The position numbers and the translations under genes are program-made. Under the pieces are notes generated by a model. The model made no database searches, had not been told where the DNA came from, and saw nothing but the letters and a program-made list of their open reading frames with translations. 63,579 bases of DNA, taken from contig NZ_ABXA01000037.1 of NCBI RefSeq assembly GCF_000173355.1, forward strand, positions 1 to 63,579. The letters are read 5' to 3'. Source of the stretch: Anaerococcus hydrogenalis DSM 7454. GTDB lineage: Bacteria > Bacillota > Clostridia > Tissierellales > Peptoniphilaceae. The first letter of the stretch is position 1. Each line of letters starts with the position of its first letter. This document shows positions 1 to 8,273 of the stretch, piece after piece.

Positions 1-291
1 ATTCTTACATAAATAATTTTATTAATGAAAATTTCGATAAAACCCTCTACCACCTATCAGGTGGAGAATTTAAATTTTATATTTGATTTTACTTCTATTT
101 ACTGATAAAAATTATACTTATTAGATGAACCTTTTAATGAACTTGACAAAGAAAAAGCAAAATACATAGCGAATCTAATCAAAGATTTAAACAAAAATGG
201 CAAAAAAATAATAATAACCAACCACTATGATTTGGGATTATTTGAAGAAAAAGATATGAAAAAAATAAGGCTATTAGACCATACAGTCTAA
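1..291 (+). pseudogene. ABC transporter ATP-binding protein, broken 3' remnant
   Basis: The last part of an ABC-type ATPase enters from the left edge. In frame 3 the signature motif LSGGE is read at 54-68, followed by a TGA stop at 84. In frame 1 the Walker B/D-loop LLDEPFNELD (about 118-147) and the switch histidine region IIITNH follow, ending at TAA 289-291. Joining the halves needs one read-through of TGA and a one-base shift near 112-118; the distance between the motifs is then normal for the family. The Walker A part lies outside the window. The stop codon sits inside a hairpin that is duplicated 200 bp downstream. Two separate lesions suggest a real pseudogene, although homopolymer errors are common in this sequence. 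Confidence 0.75.
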
Positions 292-495
292 ATAGTCCCA
301 GTCTGTTGACAAACTAAAAATTTTCCCATTTCGAGCGAACGTAGTGAGTCGAGAAATCTAATGAGATCTCTCCGTGCGTTCGTTTCACTCACTTAGTCGA
401 GATGGTACGTAGCTTAATTTTTATTTAAAATAATTATTATCTACATTCATACTTTGTCTACGCTCTGAGGCTATTAGACCATACAGTCTAAATAG
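268..495. mobile_element. Small hairpin-flanked repeat element, copy A
   Basis: A 172-bp segment (296-467) is bracketed by an exact 28-bp direct repeat (268-295 and 468-495). The direct repeat is itself a palindrome with arms GGCTATTTAGAC/GTCTAATAGCC, so it looks like a transcription terminator. The inner segment starts CAGTCTGTTGACAAA and ends CATACTTTGTCTACGCTCTG; the ends are imperfect inverted repeats of each other. The core contains CGAGCGAACGTAGTGAGTCG. A copy of about 85-90 percent identity by eye lies at 62958-63132, and an element with the same ends but a different core at 2579-2775. It has no coding capacity, so it would be non-autonomous if mobile. Confidence 0.7.
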
Positions 496-498
496 CCC
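469..498. terminator. Hairpin terminator between convergent genes
   Basis: This palindrome (GGCTATTAGACC...AAATAGCC) overlaps the stop codon of the minus-strand radical SAM gene. Its twin at 269-295 overlaps the stop of the plus-strand ABC fragment. The ancestor was probably one bidirectional terminator, later split and doubled by the element in between. Confidence 0.6.
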
Positions 499-1369
499 TA
501 CCCTTATTTTTTGAATCTAGGATTTTTTCATCTAGATTTTTTAGGGCATCTTCTAATTTTTTTATCATTTTTTCTTTATTTCTCATGTGAGATGTTACTT
601 TTACAAGATTTACTATGTGGCCTGATGAGTAGAGGACATTTCCCGGAACATCTAGATTTTTTAATAATTCTATTTGTTCTTCTAGGTTTTCTCTGTTACT
701 TGTTTCTTTAAAATATCCTTCTTCTCTCATTTTATATAATTTTGAACCTCTTTGTACGTCTGTGCTCATTATAAAAATTCCTATTGGTGGATAGAGGTTT
801 AAAAATTTTGCCGTTTCTCTTGCGTTTTCTTTTGAATTTCCATTTCCTGCAACTCCTTGCATTACTATAGCGTTGTAGGTCATATTGGCATATTTCATTT
901 TCTCTATCCCTTTTTTATAATCTTTTAGATCTGCTCCCTTATCAAGCCAGTCTAGGACTTTTTGATTTCCTGTTTCTACTCCAAACCAAAGCTCATTGTA
1001 GCCTTTTTCTCTTAAGAGTTTTAAATCTTCTTTGGTTTTATTTTTCAAATTATAAAAACTGGCATAGGAAGTTATGGTTTTTACTTCTGGTATATATTTG
1101 TGGATCAAATCGGCAATTTCTACCAATTTTTGAGTTGAAAGAACGAAAGGATCTCCATTTAATAAATAAATTCTTTCTATTGGCCTTGGATAGGTCATGG
1201 AAATTTCCAAAATATCACTTTCTATATCTTTTATAGGAGAAATCCCAAAATTTGTCATATGATACATGGTGCAAAAGGCACACTTGTTGTGAGAACATCC
1301 GTAAGTCACTTCTAAAAGTGGAGTATAGGCTTCAAGAGGAGGTCTATAAACTTGTCCTGTGTAATGCAT
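488..1369 (-). CDS. Radical SAM protein
   Basis: A 293-residue radical SAM enzyme. The N-terminal cysteine cluster reads CSHNKCAFC (about residues 25-33), with a four-residue first gap instead of the usual three. The rest has the (beta/alpha) barrel signs of the superfamily: LLNGDPF for strand 2 and ELWFGVETGNQKVLD for the SAM-contact region. It uses a [4Fe-4S] cluster to cleave S-adenosylmethionine; the substrate cannot be told. There is no extra cobalamin or SPASM-like cysteine domain. It starts 4 bp after the stop of the upstream threonine aldolase gene, so the two are probably cotranscribed. The superfamily is certain, the role unknown. Confidence 0.85.
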   Translation of the reverse strand: MHYTGQVYRPPLEAYTPLLEVTYGCSHNKCAFCTMYHMTNFGISPIKDIESDILEISMTYPRPIERIYLLNGDPFVLSTQKLVEIADLIHKYIPEVKTITSYASFYNLKNKTKEDLKLLREKGYNELWFGVETGNQKVLDWLDKGADLKDYKKGIEKMKYANMTYNAIVMQGVAGNGNSKENARETAKFLNLYPPIGIFIMSTDVQRGSKLYKMREEGYFKETSNRENLEEQIELLKNLDVPGNVLYSSGHIVNLVKVTSHMRNKEKMIKKLEDALKNLDEKILDSKNKGRAI

Positions 1370-1373
1370 AATA

Positions 1374-2384
1374 CTAAATCCTTTCTAAAAATTCTTCTAT
1401 TTCTTTTTCTTGGCTTTTGTAGGTTGTTACAAATCTTGCTACGAATTTATCTTCTCTTTTTTCTCCTACTTCAAAATAGGCAAATTCTTCCCATTTTTTT
1501 ATATCTTCTTTTGAAATTTCTACAAAAACTTGGTTTGAATCAAATTTATAGGCAAGTTTGTAGCCTTTTTCTTCAAATCCTTGAGCCAATTTTTCTGCCA
1601 TTTGGTAGGCTTTTTTTGCTCCTTTTATATACAAATCATCTTGGAAGAGTCTTTCAAACATCATTCCTGTTACAAATCCTTTGGCAAGCATGGCTCCCTT
1701 TTGTTTTTGTAAATTTCTGAAATTTTTCTTCAAATTATCATTTACAATTACAAGGGCTTCGCCGAACATCAGACCGTTTTTGGTTCCTCCAAAATAAAAT
1801 ATATCGCAAAACTTGGTCAAATCTTTAAATTTTAAATCAGATTTTTCATTTGCCATGGCGTGGGCAAGTCTTGCCCCGTCCATAAATAAATATAAGTCGC
1901 GTTTTTTACAAAAATCGTAAATTTCTTCCAAATCTTTTTTACTATAAAGTGTTCCAACTTCTGTTGTATTTGATATATAAACTTTTCTTGGGACTGTGTG
2001 GTGTTCGTTGGTAAAAGATTTATATTTTTCTTCCAATAATTTTTTGGTTATTTTTCCGTCATTTGTTGGAATTGTTTCAATTTTTATTCCACAAGCCTCA
2101 ATTGCTCCTGCTTCTTGGTCTTCAATATGTCCACTTGTAGCAGCAATTATAGATTCTTGAGGCATCATTCCTACACTTGCCCCAAGAATATTTGCACCTG
2201 TTCCCCCGTGGATAAAATAAATGTCTACATTTTCATCTTCTAATTTTTCTTTGATTAATTTCTCAGCATTTTTGCTATGATCATCAACCCCATATCCTGG
2301 ATTTATTTGGTCAAGATTTTCTTTTATATAATCTAAAATTTCTGGATAACAAATATCAGAATAGTCATTTCTAAAATTAAACAT
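1374..2384 (-). CDS. Low-specificity L-threonine aldolase (PLP enzyme)
   Basis: A 336-residue fold-type I pyridoxal-phosphate enzyme of the threonine aldolase/beta-eliminating lyase family. Visible signs are the N-terminal NDYSDICYPEI, the cofactor stacking region GGTGANI, the aspartate motif LFMDGARLAHA and the lysine motif YFGGTKNG that forms the Schiff base. It would split L-threonine or allo-threonine into glycine and acetaldehyde in the cytosol. The length fits the family (about 340). It leads a two-gene unit with the radical SAM gene. Confidence 0.88.
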   Translation of the reverse strand: MFNFRNDYSDICYPEILDYIKENLDQINPGYGVDDHSKNAEKLIKEKLEDENVDIYFIHGGTGANILGASVGMMPQESIIAATSGHIEDQEAGAIEACGIKIETIPTNDGKITKKLLEEKYKSFTNEHHTVPRKVYISNTTEVGTLYSKKDLEEIYDFCKKRDLYLFMDGARLAHAMANEKSDLKFKDLTKFCDIFYFGGTKNGLMFGEALVIVNDNLKKNFRNLQKQKGAMLAKGFVTGMMFERLFQDDLYIKGAKKAYQMAEKLAQGFEEKGYKLAYKFDSNQVFVEISKEDIKKWEEFAYFEVGEKREDKFVARFVTTYKSQEKEIEEFLERI

Positions 2385-2556
2385 ATCTTCTCCTTATAAA
2401 AAACGATTTTCTTATTCTATCATACATTTTTCATAAGTTATTTCCATAACTTCAACTTCTAACAAATGATAAAAGAATAATAAAGCCACTGAGACTAAAA
2501 TTTTATAAATTTTCATGGCATCTTTAAACAACAAATTAAATTTTCCCAAAGAAAAA

Positions 2557-2797
2557 ACCAAAGCTTTAAACTTTGGTTCAGACTGTTGAAAAAGTATACA
2601 AATCCTCATGCTAAGAATATCATACGGAAAAAATTGATTTGATTTCAAATTTAAAAATTCGTTAAAAATCGCACTGTTTGAGCGTTAGCGAGTTTGCGAT
2701 TTTAGAATTTTGAAATTTAGAAATCAACAATTTTTGAAGTCAGATATTCGTGCTTGAGGGGTTGTATACGCTCTGACCAAAGCTTTAAACTTTGGTT
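2557..2797. mobile_element. Small hairpin-flanked repeat element, copy B
   Basis: A 197-bp segment (2579-2775) lies between two exact copies of a 22-bp palindrome (2557-2578 and 2776-2797; arms AACCAAAG/CTTTGGTT). The segment begins CAGACTGTTGAAAAAGTATA and ends TTGTATACGCTCTG, the same ends as elements A and C. Its middle is different and holds a hairpin ATCGCA...TGCGAT around 2668-2700. The right palindrome abuts the stop codon of the P-type ATPase gene and is followed on the minus strand by the second palindrome, so the terminator has been doubled. No gene is present. Confidence 0.65.
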
Positions 2798-4870
2798 TTA
2801 AAATTTGTATTTTTTCATATTATCGCTTGCTATTGCAACTGTAGATATATTGTGCATGAGGGCTGATTGGGTATTTGTTATAAATGAACCCAAGCCTAAG
2901 GCGATTAATAGGGTATTGAAAGCTATTATTTTTTCATAATCATTTCTAACTCTTTTATCTACACTTCTTGAAAGTTTTATAAGGTCAACTAATTCTTTTA
3001 ATGAATCGGTTTTTATGGAAACGTCAGAAATTTCTTTTGCAAGATCTGCTCCTTTAGACATTGAAATTCCTACATCAGCTTGGGATAGGGCAATCGAATC
3101 ATTAACTCCATCTCCTATCATAATTACTTTTCTTCCCAAATCTTTCATTTTTTTGATATATTCTTCCTTATCTTCTGGAAGAACTTGGGATTTGTAAAAG
3201 TCTAGGTCAAGTTTCTTGCTTACAGCTCTTGCAGAATTTTCATTATCTCCTGTTAGCATTGCGATATGAGTAAAGCCTAATTTTCTAAGATTTGAAATAG
3301 TTTCTTTTGCATCTTTTCTAATTGGATCATCAATACATAAGACTGCCAACAATTTATTGTCAAAGGCCATAAATAAAAGTGAATATTCTTCTTTTAAAGA
3401 ATTAATCAAATCCCCTTGGTCTGGGCTTATTTTAATTTTTTCATCTTCCAAAATAAAATGTTCGCTTCCAATTAAGGCTGGTTTTCCATCAATTGTAGAT
3501 TTTATTCCATGAGCCATTACATATTCAGGCTTGGAGTGCATTTCTTCATGGTGAAGATTTTTCTCCCTAGCTTTTTTTACAACTGCTCTTGCTATAGAAT
3601 GTGGGAAATGTTCTTCAAGACAAGCAGCAATTCTTAAGGCCTCATCTTCATCAATATCAAAGGAAATTACTCTTTTAACTTCAGGTTCTGACTTGGTCAA
3701 AGTCCCAGTTTTGTCAAAAATAATGGTATCTGCCTTTGCTATACTTTCAAAATATTTTCCACCCTTTACAAGGATATTTTCATCTCCTGCTTGGCTTATA
3801 GCCTTCATATAAGCTATTGGAATTGTAAGTTTTAAGGCACAAGAATAATCAACCATCAAAAATGATTTTGCTTTTATAAAATTACGAGTCAATAAATATG
3901 TTAAACCTGCCCCAATAAAGGAATATTTTACCAAAGAATCTGCCATAGACTCAGCCTTTATTTGTGCCAAGGATTTATTTTTCTCGCTATCTTCAATCAA
4001 TTTTATAATATGGTTTAATCTAGAATCATCATATTTTTTCTTACTTCTTACAAGAAGGTCTCCCTCTTCAAGGACTGTTCCTGCAAAAACAGATGATTTT
4101 TCATTTTTTTCTACAGCCTTAGCTTCTCCTGTAAATGAAGATTCATTAACCATACCAAAACCTTCAACAACTTCTCCATCAACAGGAATTGTTGTTCCCA
4201 TAGAAACATAAATCAAATCACCAATTTCAACTTCTTTTAAGTGTTTAAAGACTTTTTTGTCTCCATCTTTTACTAAAACTTGATCAATGTTTAGGGCTAG
4301 GGAAGATTTTAAATTTAACCTTGATTTTTTCAATGTATAATCTTCAAGCTCTTCTCCCAAAGATAAAAGGGCCATAATACTTGCAGCATCTGCAAATTGA
4401 CCTGTTACAATTGAAACTGAAATTGCACTTGCATCCAAAAGAGCCACATCCATTTTCCTATTTTTCAAAGATTTTAACCCTTCTTTTACAAAAGGATAAG
4501 CCCTTAAAATTGTAAAAAATGGTCTAAGTGGCATTGGCATAATTTTTCCAAAAATTATCCTCTTGTATGCTGCATTTCTTAGTATATGAAAAATTGACTT
4601 ATCAACTTGTGGGATAAAGTCTGCATCATCAATTTCAAAATCATCCAAAGATTTTAGATCAAAGTCAAGAATAAATCTTGCTATTTCTCCAATATAATCT
4701 TCATCGTAATTTATTATAATAGATTTTGAAATCGAGGAAATTTGGCAAAACTTTACACCTTTTATTTTTTCAATTTTGTACTTTAATTTGTTAACGTTAG
4801 AATCTTTAAGATAGTCTTCAAACAAAAACCTAGATCTACCGAGGGTTCTAGCCTTTATAGACGCTCTCAT
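2798..4870 (-). CDS. Heavy-metal P-type (P1B-like) ATPase with unusual SC ion-site motif
   Basis: A 690-residue cation-pumping ATPase in the cytoplasmic membrane. The N-terminal ~70 residues have the size of an HMA domain but no CxxC. Then follow the actuator motif ESSFTGEA, the phosphorylation site DKTGTLT (about residue 384) and the hinge MIGDGVND. The sixth-helix motif, normally CPC, SPC or CPH, reads YSCALKL (about residues 341-347): the proline is missing and only one cysteine remains. The transported metal therefore cannot be read from the usual code; Mn, Zn or Fe are possible. The gene follows a small alanine/glutamate-rich membrane protein by 1 bp, so the two are cotranscribed. Confidence 0.88.
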   Translation of the reverse strand: MRASIKARTLGRSRFLFEDYLKDSNVNKLKYKIEKIKGVKFCQISSISKSIIINYDEDYIGEIARFILDFDLKSLDDFEIDDADFIPQVDKSIFHILRNAAYKRIIFGKIMPMPLRPFFTILRAYPFVKEGLKSLKNRKMDVALLDASAISVSIVTGQFADAASIMALLSLGEELEDYTLKKSRLNLKSSLALNIDQVLVKDGDKKVFKHLKEVEIGDLIYVSMGTTIPVDGEVVEGFGMVNESSFTGEAKAVEKNEKSSVFAGTVLEEGDLLVRSKKKYDDSRLNHIIKLIEDSEKNKSLAQIKAESMADSLVKYSFIGAGLTYLLTRNFIKAKSFLMVDYSCALKLTIPIAYMKAISQAGDENILVKGGKYFESIAKADTIIFDKTGTLTKSEPEVKRVISFDIDEDEALRIAACLEEHFPHSIARAVVKKAREKNLHHEEMHSKPEYVMAHGIKSTIDGKPALIGSEHFILEDEKIKISPDQGDLINSLKEEYSLLFMAFDNKLLAVLCIDDPIRKDAKETISNLRKLGFTHIAMLTGDNENSARAVSKKLDLDFYKSQVLPEDKEEYIKKMKDLGRKVIMIGDGVNDSIALSQADVGISMSKGADLAKEISDVSIKTDSLKELVDLIKLSRSVDKRVRNDYEKIIAFNTLLIALGLGSFITNTQSALMHNISTVAIASDNMKKYKF

Positions 4871-4871
4871 C

Positions 4872-5213
4872 CTAATCCTCTTTAGCTTCTTCTTTTAAAT
4901 CTTCCTTTATTTCTTCTTTTATTTTCTCTTCAGCTTCTTTTTTAGCTACATTTTCAATATCAAGATTTGCCTTTGCTTCAGCTTCAAGTCTTTCTTCAAT
5001 TTCATTTTTAACCTTAGCTTCTGCAACTATATCATCAGTTGTAAGCTTAATATTTTCTACAGTTTTATCAACTGCTCCCTTAGCTTTTAGTCCTTGTTGA
5101 ACTGTAGCTACTGCAGCTTTTTTTGCAAATTTTGATGTAAGAATTTTTCCACCAATTGCTCCTGCTAATACTCCTGCTCCTGCACTTAATATTTTTTTGT
5201 TTAACTTAATCAT
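4872..5213 (-). CDS. Small alanine/glutamate-rich membrane protein, partner of the P-type ATPase
   Basis: A 113-residue protein. The N-terminus has a glycine/alanine-rich hydrophobic segment (about residues 9-35, with AGAGVLAGAIGGK). The rest is a charged, probably coiled helix full of Glu, Ala and Lys (EAKVKNEIEERLEAEAK and further). The layout, one membrane segment followed by Glu/Ala repeats and encoded just ahead of a P1B ATPase, resembles the PacL/DUF1490 chaperone-like proteins known from actinobacterial CtpC pumps. The C-terminal acidic/His metal-binding tail of PacL1 is absent. It could anchor or scaffold the pump. Family membership is an inference from architecture and position. Confidence 0.7.
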   Translation of the reverse strand: MIKLNKKILSAGAGVLAGAIGGKILTSKFAKKAAVATVQQGLKAKGAVDKTVENIKLTTDDIVAEAKVKNEIEERLEAEAKANLDIENVAKKEAEEKIKEEIKEDLKEEAKED

Positions 5214-5348
5214 CTCTTCCTCCTATGATTTTAAAATAATTATATCAATTCTATTCTAGCAAAATTTTTTATATTTTAAAAGCTAAAATTTTGATAGTTA
5301 CAAATAGCTAAAAATATAAAATCTAAAATTTTATATTCTAAAAAGAAG

Positions 5349-5384
5349 ACCTTCGCAAATTTATTTTTTGCAAAAGTCCTCCCT
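5349..5384 (-). terminator. Terminator hairpin after the feo operon
   Basis: On the minus strand GACTTTTGCAAA and TTTGCGAAGGTC form a 12-bp stem with two G-U pairs, followed by CTTCTTTTT. It lies just after the last feo-linked gene. Confidence 0.75.
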
Positions 5385-5395
5385 TTAAAAAACAA

Positions 5396-5587
5396 TCAGT
5401 CACAATATGGGCATGATTTCTTTTTTGTTTTTTCTTTTTTGCTATGGCAAGTATCTGATGAACAAGAACTTTTTTGTGCACAATCCTTGCATCCAAAATT
5501 TGATCCTTCTTTTATAAATCTTGTATAGACAATATAAGAGCAAATGCCCAATATTACTAGCAAAAATATCCATGATTGTAAGTTCAT
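5396..5587 (-). CDS. FeoB-associated Cys-rich membrane protein
   Basis: A 63-residue protein with one N-terminal membrane helix (about residues 5-22). The short cytosolic tail is rich in cysteine (FGCKDCAQKSSC, DTCHSKK, CPYCD). Such proteins commonly follow feoB in Firmicutes and are thought to help ferrous iron transport, possibly as an iron-binding or FeoC-like factor. It lies 24 bp after feoB and closes the operon. Size, helix and cysteine pattern agree with the family. Confidence 0.85.
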   Translation of the reverse strand: MNLQSWIFLLVILGICSYIVYTRFIKEGSNFGCKDCAQKSSCSSDTCHSKKEKTKKKSCPYCD

Positions 5588-5611
5588 AAAATCATCCCTT
5601 TCTATTTTTTA

Positions 5612-7762
5612 CTATTTTCTAGCTAAATTTAATTTATAAGTTCTCTTTTCTTCTTTATATTTAACAGGTCTAAATATTAAGTATAAGATTACTGCTAAAA
5701 CAATTAAAGAAAGTATTGTCATAATTGAAAATTCTTTATAAACAAAGAAGTTTGCTAAATGATAGAAAACAAAGGCAATAGCATAGGCAAATGTCATTTG
5801 ATATCCTATCGCAATTAAAGTCCATCTATTGTTGTTCATTTCTGTTTTTATAGCTCCAACTGCTGCAAAACATGGCATACAAAGCATATTGAAAAGTAAG
5901 AATGAATATCCAGCAACTGGTGTTCCTATAGCTTGGTTGAAAGCTGTAATTAATTGTCTATTTGTTTCATCAAGATCTGCTCCAATTCCAAGAACAACAC
6001 CCATTGTTGAAACTACGTTTTCTTTTGCAACGAATCCTGTAATTGTTGCTACTGCTGATTGCCATTGTCCAAATCCTAATGGTTTAAATAAAACTGCTAA
6101 ATATCCACCTAAAACTGCAAGTATTGAGTTTTCTGATTCAGCTTCTACCAATTTAAATGAGAAGTCGAAGTTTGATAAGAACCAAATAATTATTGATGAT
6201 ACTAAAATTATTGTTCCTGCTCTTTTTACAAAGGCCATTCCTTTATTAAACATATCTCTTAAAACTGAAGTAACTCTTGGTGCGTGATATGGTGGAAGTT
6301 CCATAACAAATGGAGCTGGATCTGATGCAAATTCTTTAAATTTCTTTAAAATAATTCCAGAAATTATTACAGAAACTATTCCAATTATATAAAATGAAAA
6401 TGTCACCAAAGCTTGGTTTTCTTTGAAAAATGCTCCTGCTATCAAGGCAATTACAGGAAGTTTTGCAGAACATGGCATAAAAGATGTAGTTATAATTGTA
6501 ATTCTTCTATCTCTTTCATTTTCGATTGTTCTTGATGATTGGATTCCAGGAACTGAACATCCTGTACCTATCATTACTGGTATAAATGATTTTCCAGAAA
6601 GTCCAAATCTTCTAAATACCCTATCCATTACAAAGGCAACTCTTGCCATGTATCCTATATCTTCAAGAATTGAAAGTTGGGCAAATAATACTAACATTTG
6701 TGGTAAGAATCCTAATACTGCACCAACTCCTGATATAATTCCGTCTGTTGCAAGACTAACTAAAACGTCACTGATTCCAATATTTGTTAGAAAATCTGCA
6801 ACAGCAGGTGTCATTGTATCTTCAAAAAATCCATTTACGGCATCAGTCGCCCCAGTTCCTATAGTTGAAATTGCTATATAATAAATAACAAACATTACAA
6901 GGGCAAAAATTGGAAGTCCCAAAATTCTATTTGTAACTATCTTATCGATTTTATCAGTTGTTGAAAGCTTTGGTGGAGCTTTTTTAAGAACTTTTTCTCC
7001 AACTTCTCCAAGAGCTTCATATCTTTCAGTAGTTACAATACCTTCAGCTACATCATCTTCTATTTTTTCAAAATCTTCTCTTATCTTATTAATATTTTCT
7101 TTCTTATCAGATGATAAAGAAATATTTTCAAACATATCTTCATCATTTTCAAAGGCCTTGATTGACAAATATCTTTCAAGTTTAGAATCAACAGATCCAG
7201 AAATTTCACTAGAAATTTTTTCCAAAGCTTCTTCTAATTCTCCAGAATATTTTAAAGGATTTGGTAAAGATAATTTATTTTCTGATTTTACAATCTCATT
7301 TATTAAGTCCTTTGTACCTTGTTTTTTGCTAGCAACAATTTCTACAACAGGACAACCCAAAATTTTAGAAAGATTATCTTTATCAATAACATCGCCGTTT
7401 GATTTTACTATATCCATCATATTCAAGGCAATAATTGTTGGAATTCCAAGTTCAATTAATTGGCTTGTAAGATATAAGTTTCTTATAAGATTTGATCCAT
7501 CAACAAGATTTACAATAAGGTCAGGTCTTTGGTCAACCAAATATCCTCTTGAAACAACTTCTTCCATTGTATAAGGGGAAAGTGAATAAATTCCTGGTAA
7601 ATCTTGGATAATAATATCCTTGTGTCCTTTTAATTTTCCTTCTTTTTTATCAACTGTAACTCCTGGCCAGTTTCCTACTCTTTGGCTTGAACCTGTAAGT
7701 TCATTAAAAAGAGTGGTTTTTCCTGAGTTAGGGTTACCAGCTAAAGCAACCGTATAAGCCAT
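5612..7762 (-). CDS. feoB: Ferrous iron transporter FeoB
   Basis: A 716-residue inner-membrane Fe(II) transporter. The N-terminal G domain has the P-loop GNPNSGKTTLF (residues 9-19), the G3 motif DLPGIYSL and the G4 motif NMMD. A helical guanine-dissociation-inhibitor-like region follows (about 180-265). The membrane part begins near residue 280 and includes the gate motifs MIGTGCSVPGI and MPCSAKLPV. The length is normal. It starts right after the stop of the upstream feoA gene with no gap, and the Cys-rich partner follows, so all four genes form one operon. Expression is probably controlled by iron. Confidence 0.95.
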   Translation of the reverse strand: MAYTVALAGNPNSGKTTLFNELTGSSQRVGNWPGVTVDKKEGKLKGHKDIIIQDLPGIYSLSPYTMEEVVSRGYLVDQRPDLIVNLVDGSNLIRNLYLTSQLIELGIPTIIALNMMDIVKSNGDVIDKDNLSKILGCPVVEIVASKKQGTKDLINEIVKSENKLSLPNPLKYSGELEEALEKISSEISGSVDSKLERYLSIKAFENDEDMFENISLSSDKKENINKIREDFEKIEDDVAEGIVTTERYEALGEVGEKVLKKAPPKLSTTDKIDKIVTNRILGLPIFALVMFVIYYIAISTIGTGATDAVNGFFEDTMTPAVADFLTNIGISDVLVSLATDGIISGVGAVLGFLPQMLVLFAQLSILEDIGYMARVAFVMDRVFRRFGLSGKSFIPVMIGTGCSVPGIQSSRTIENERDRRITIITTSFMPCSAKLPVIALIAGAFFKENQALVTFSFYIIGIVSVIISGIILKKFKEFASDPAPFVMELPPYHAPRVTSVLRDMFNKGMAFVKRAGTIILVSSIIIWFLSNFDFSFKLVEAESENSILAVLGGYLAVLFKPLGFGQWQSAVATITGFVAKENVVSTMGVVLGIGADLDETNRQLITAFNQAIGTPVAGYSFLLFNMLCMPCFAAVGAIKTEMNNNRWTLIAIGYQMTFAYAIAFVFYHLANFFVYKEFSIMTILSLIVLAVILYLIFRPVKYKEEKRTYKLNLARK

Positions 7763-7987
7763 CTATTCCTCCACTATTATATTTTTTGCATCTTCTTTTC
7801 TAAGAGTCAATTCATAACCACGTAAATTAACTTGGATAGGATCTCCTAATGGGGCTATTTTTCTTACATAAACCTCAGTTTTTTTTGTAATCCCCATGTC
7901 CATAATTCTTCTTATGGTAGCTCCATCTCCTTTGATTTTTTTAATAACAGCACTTTCTCCTACTGCTACATCTTTTAAAGATTTCAT
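7763..7987 (-). CDS. feoA: FeoA family protein (second copy)
   Basis: A 74-residue SH3-like FeoA domain protein. The typical pattern GDGATIRRIMDMGITKKTEVYV and the closing GYELTLRKEDAKNIIV are present. FeoA binds or regulates the FeoB cytosolic domain. It overlaps the upstream feoA gene by one base and directly abuts feoB, so it is translated in tandem with both. Having two feoA genes in front of feoB is usual in clostridia; the copies share only the general fold. Confidence 0.9.
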   Translation of the reverse strand: MKSLKDVAVGESAVIKKIKGDGATIRRIMDMGITKKTEVYVRKIAPLGDPIQVNLRGYELTLRKEDAKNIIVEE

Positions 7988-8208
7988 TAATTTATCTCCT
8001 TAACATATATTCTCTTAGCTAGATCTTTGTTTAGTGCATATTTACTATTATCAACCATAATAATATAATTTACTCCATCAAAGAAAAATAATTTAATTGT
8101 CTTTCCCTTTACAAAACCTAGATTTGATAAGTGAGTTTTTATCTCATCATCTCCTTTGATTTTTATAACTTCTGCTTCTTGTCCATTATTTAATAAGGTA
8201 ATTGGCAT
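7987..8208 (-). CDS. feoA: FeoA family protein (first copy)
   Basis: A 73-residue FeoA domain protein and the first gene of the feo operon. It has the central LSNLGFVKGKTIKLFFF and the end YALNKDLAKRIYVKEI. It is more diverged than the second copy, lacking the usual Arg/Met patch. The start follows an AGAAGGAA ribosome site. A palindrome resembling a metal-repressor operator lies 25-35 bp upstream (8233-8243). Confidence 0.85.
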   Translation of the reverse strand: MPITLLNNGQEAEVIKIKGDDEIKTHLSNLGFVKGKTIKLFFFDGVNYIIMVDNSKYALNKDLAKRIYVKEIN

Positions 8209-8226
8209 CTGTTCCTTCTTTCTATA

Positions 8227-8267
8227 ATTAATTAGTTCGACTATTACTATAACAAATTTGATATAAT
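8227..8267. promoter_or_regulatory. Divergent control region of feo with a DtxR-like palindrome
   Basis: TAGTTCGACTA (8233-8243) is an inverted repeat similar in style to operators of DtxR/MntR-type metal repressors. It lies between the feo start (minus strand) and a plus-strand -10 box TATAAT at 8262-8267. It could control both directions. The match is by eye; the regulator is not in this window. Confidence 0.4.
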
Positions 8268-8273
8268 GGCTTA

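Noticed and set aside
2412-2648. 78-residue open frame on the minus strand
   Set aside because: It runs through the left palindrome and into repeat element B, has no family features and no good ribosome site.
5829-6881. Plus-strand frames opposite feoB
   Set aside because: Antisense shadows of a strongly conserved membrane protein; no start signals.
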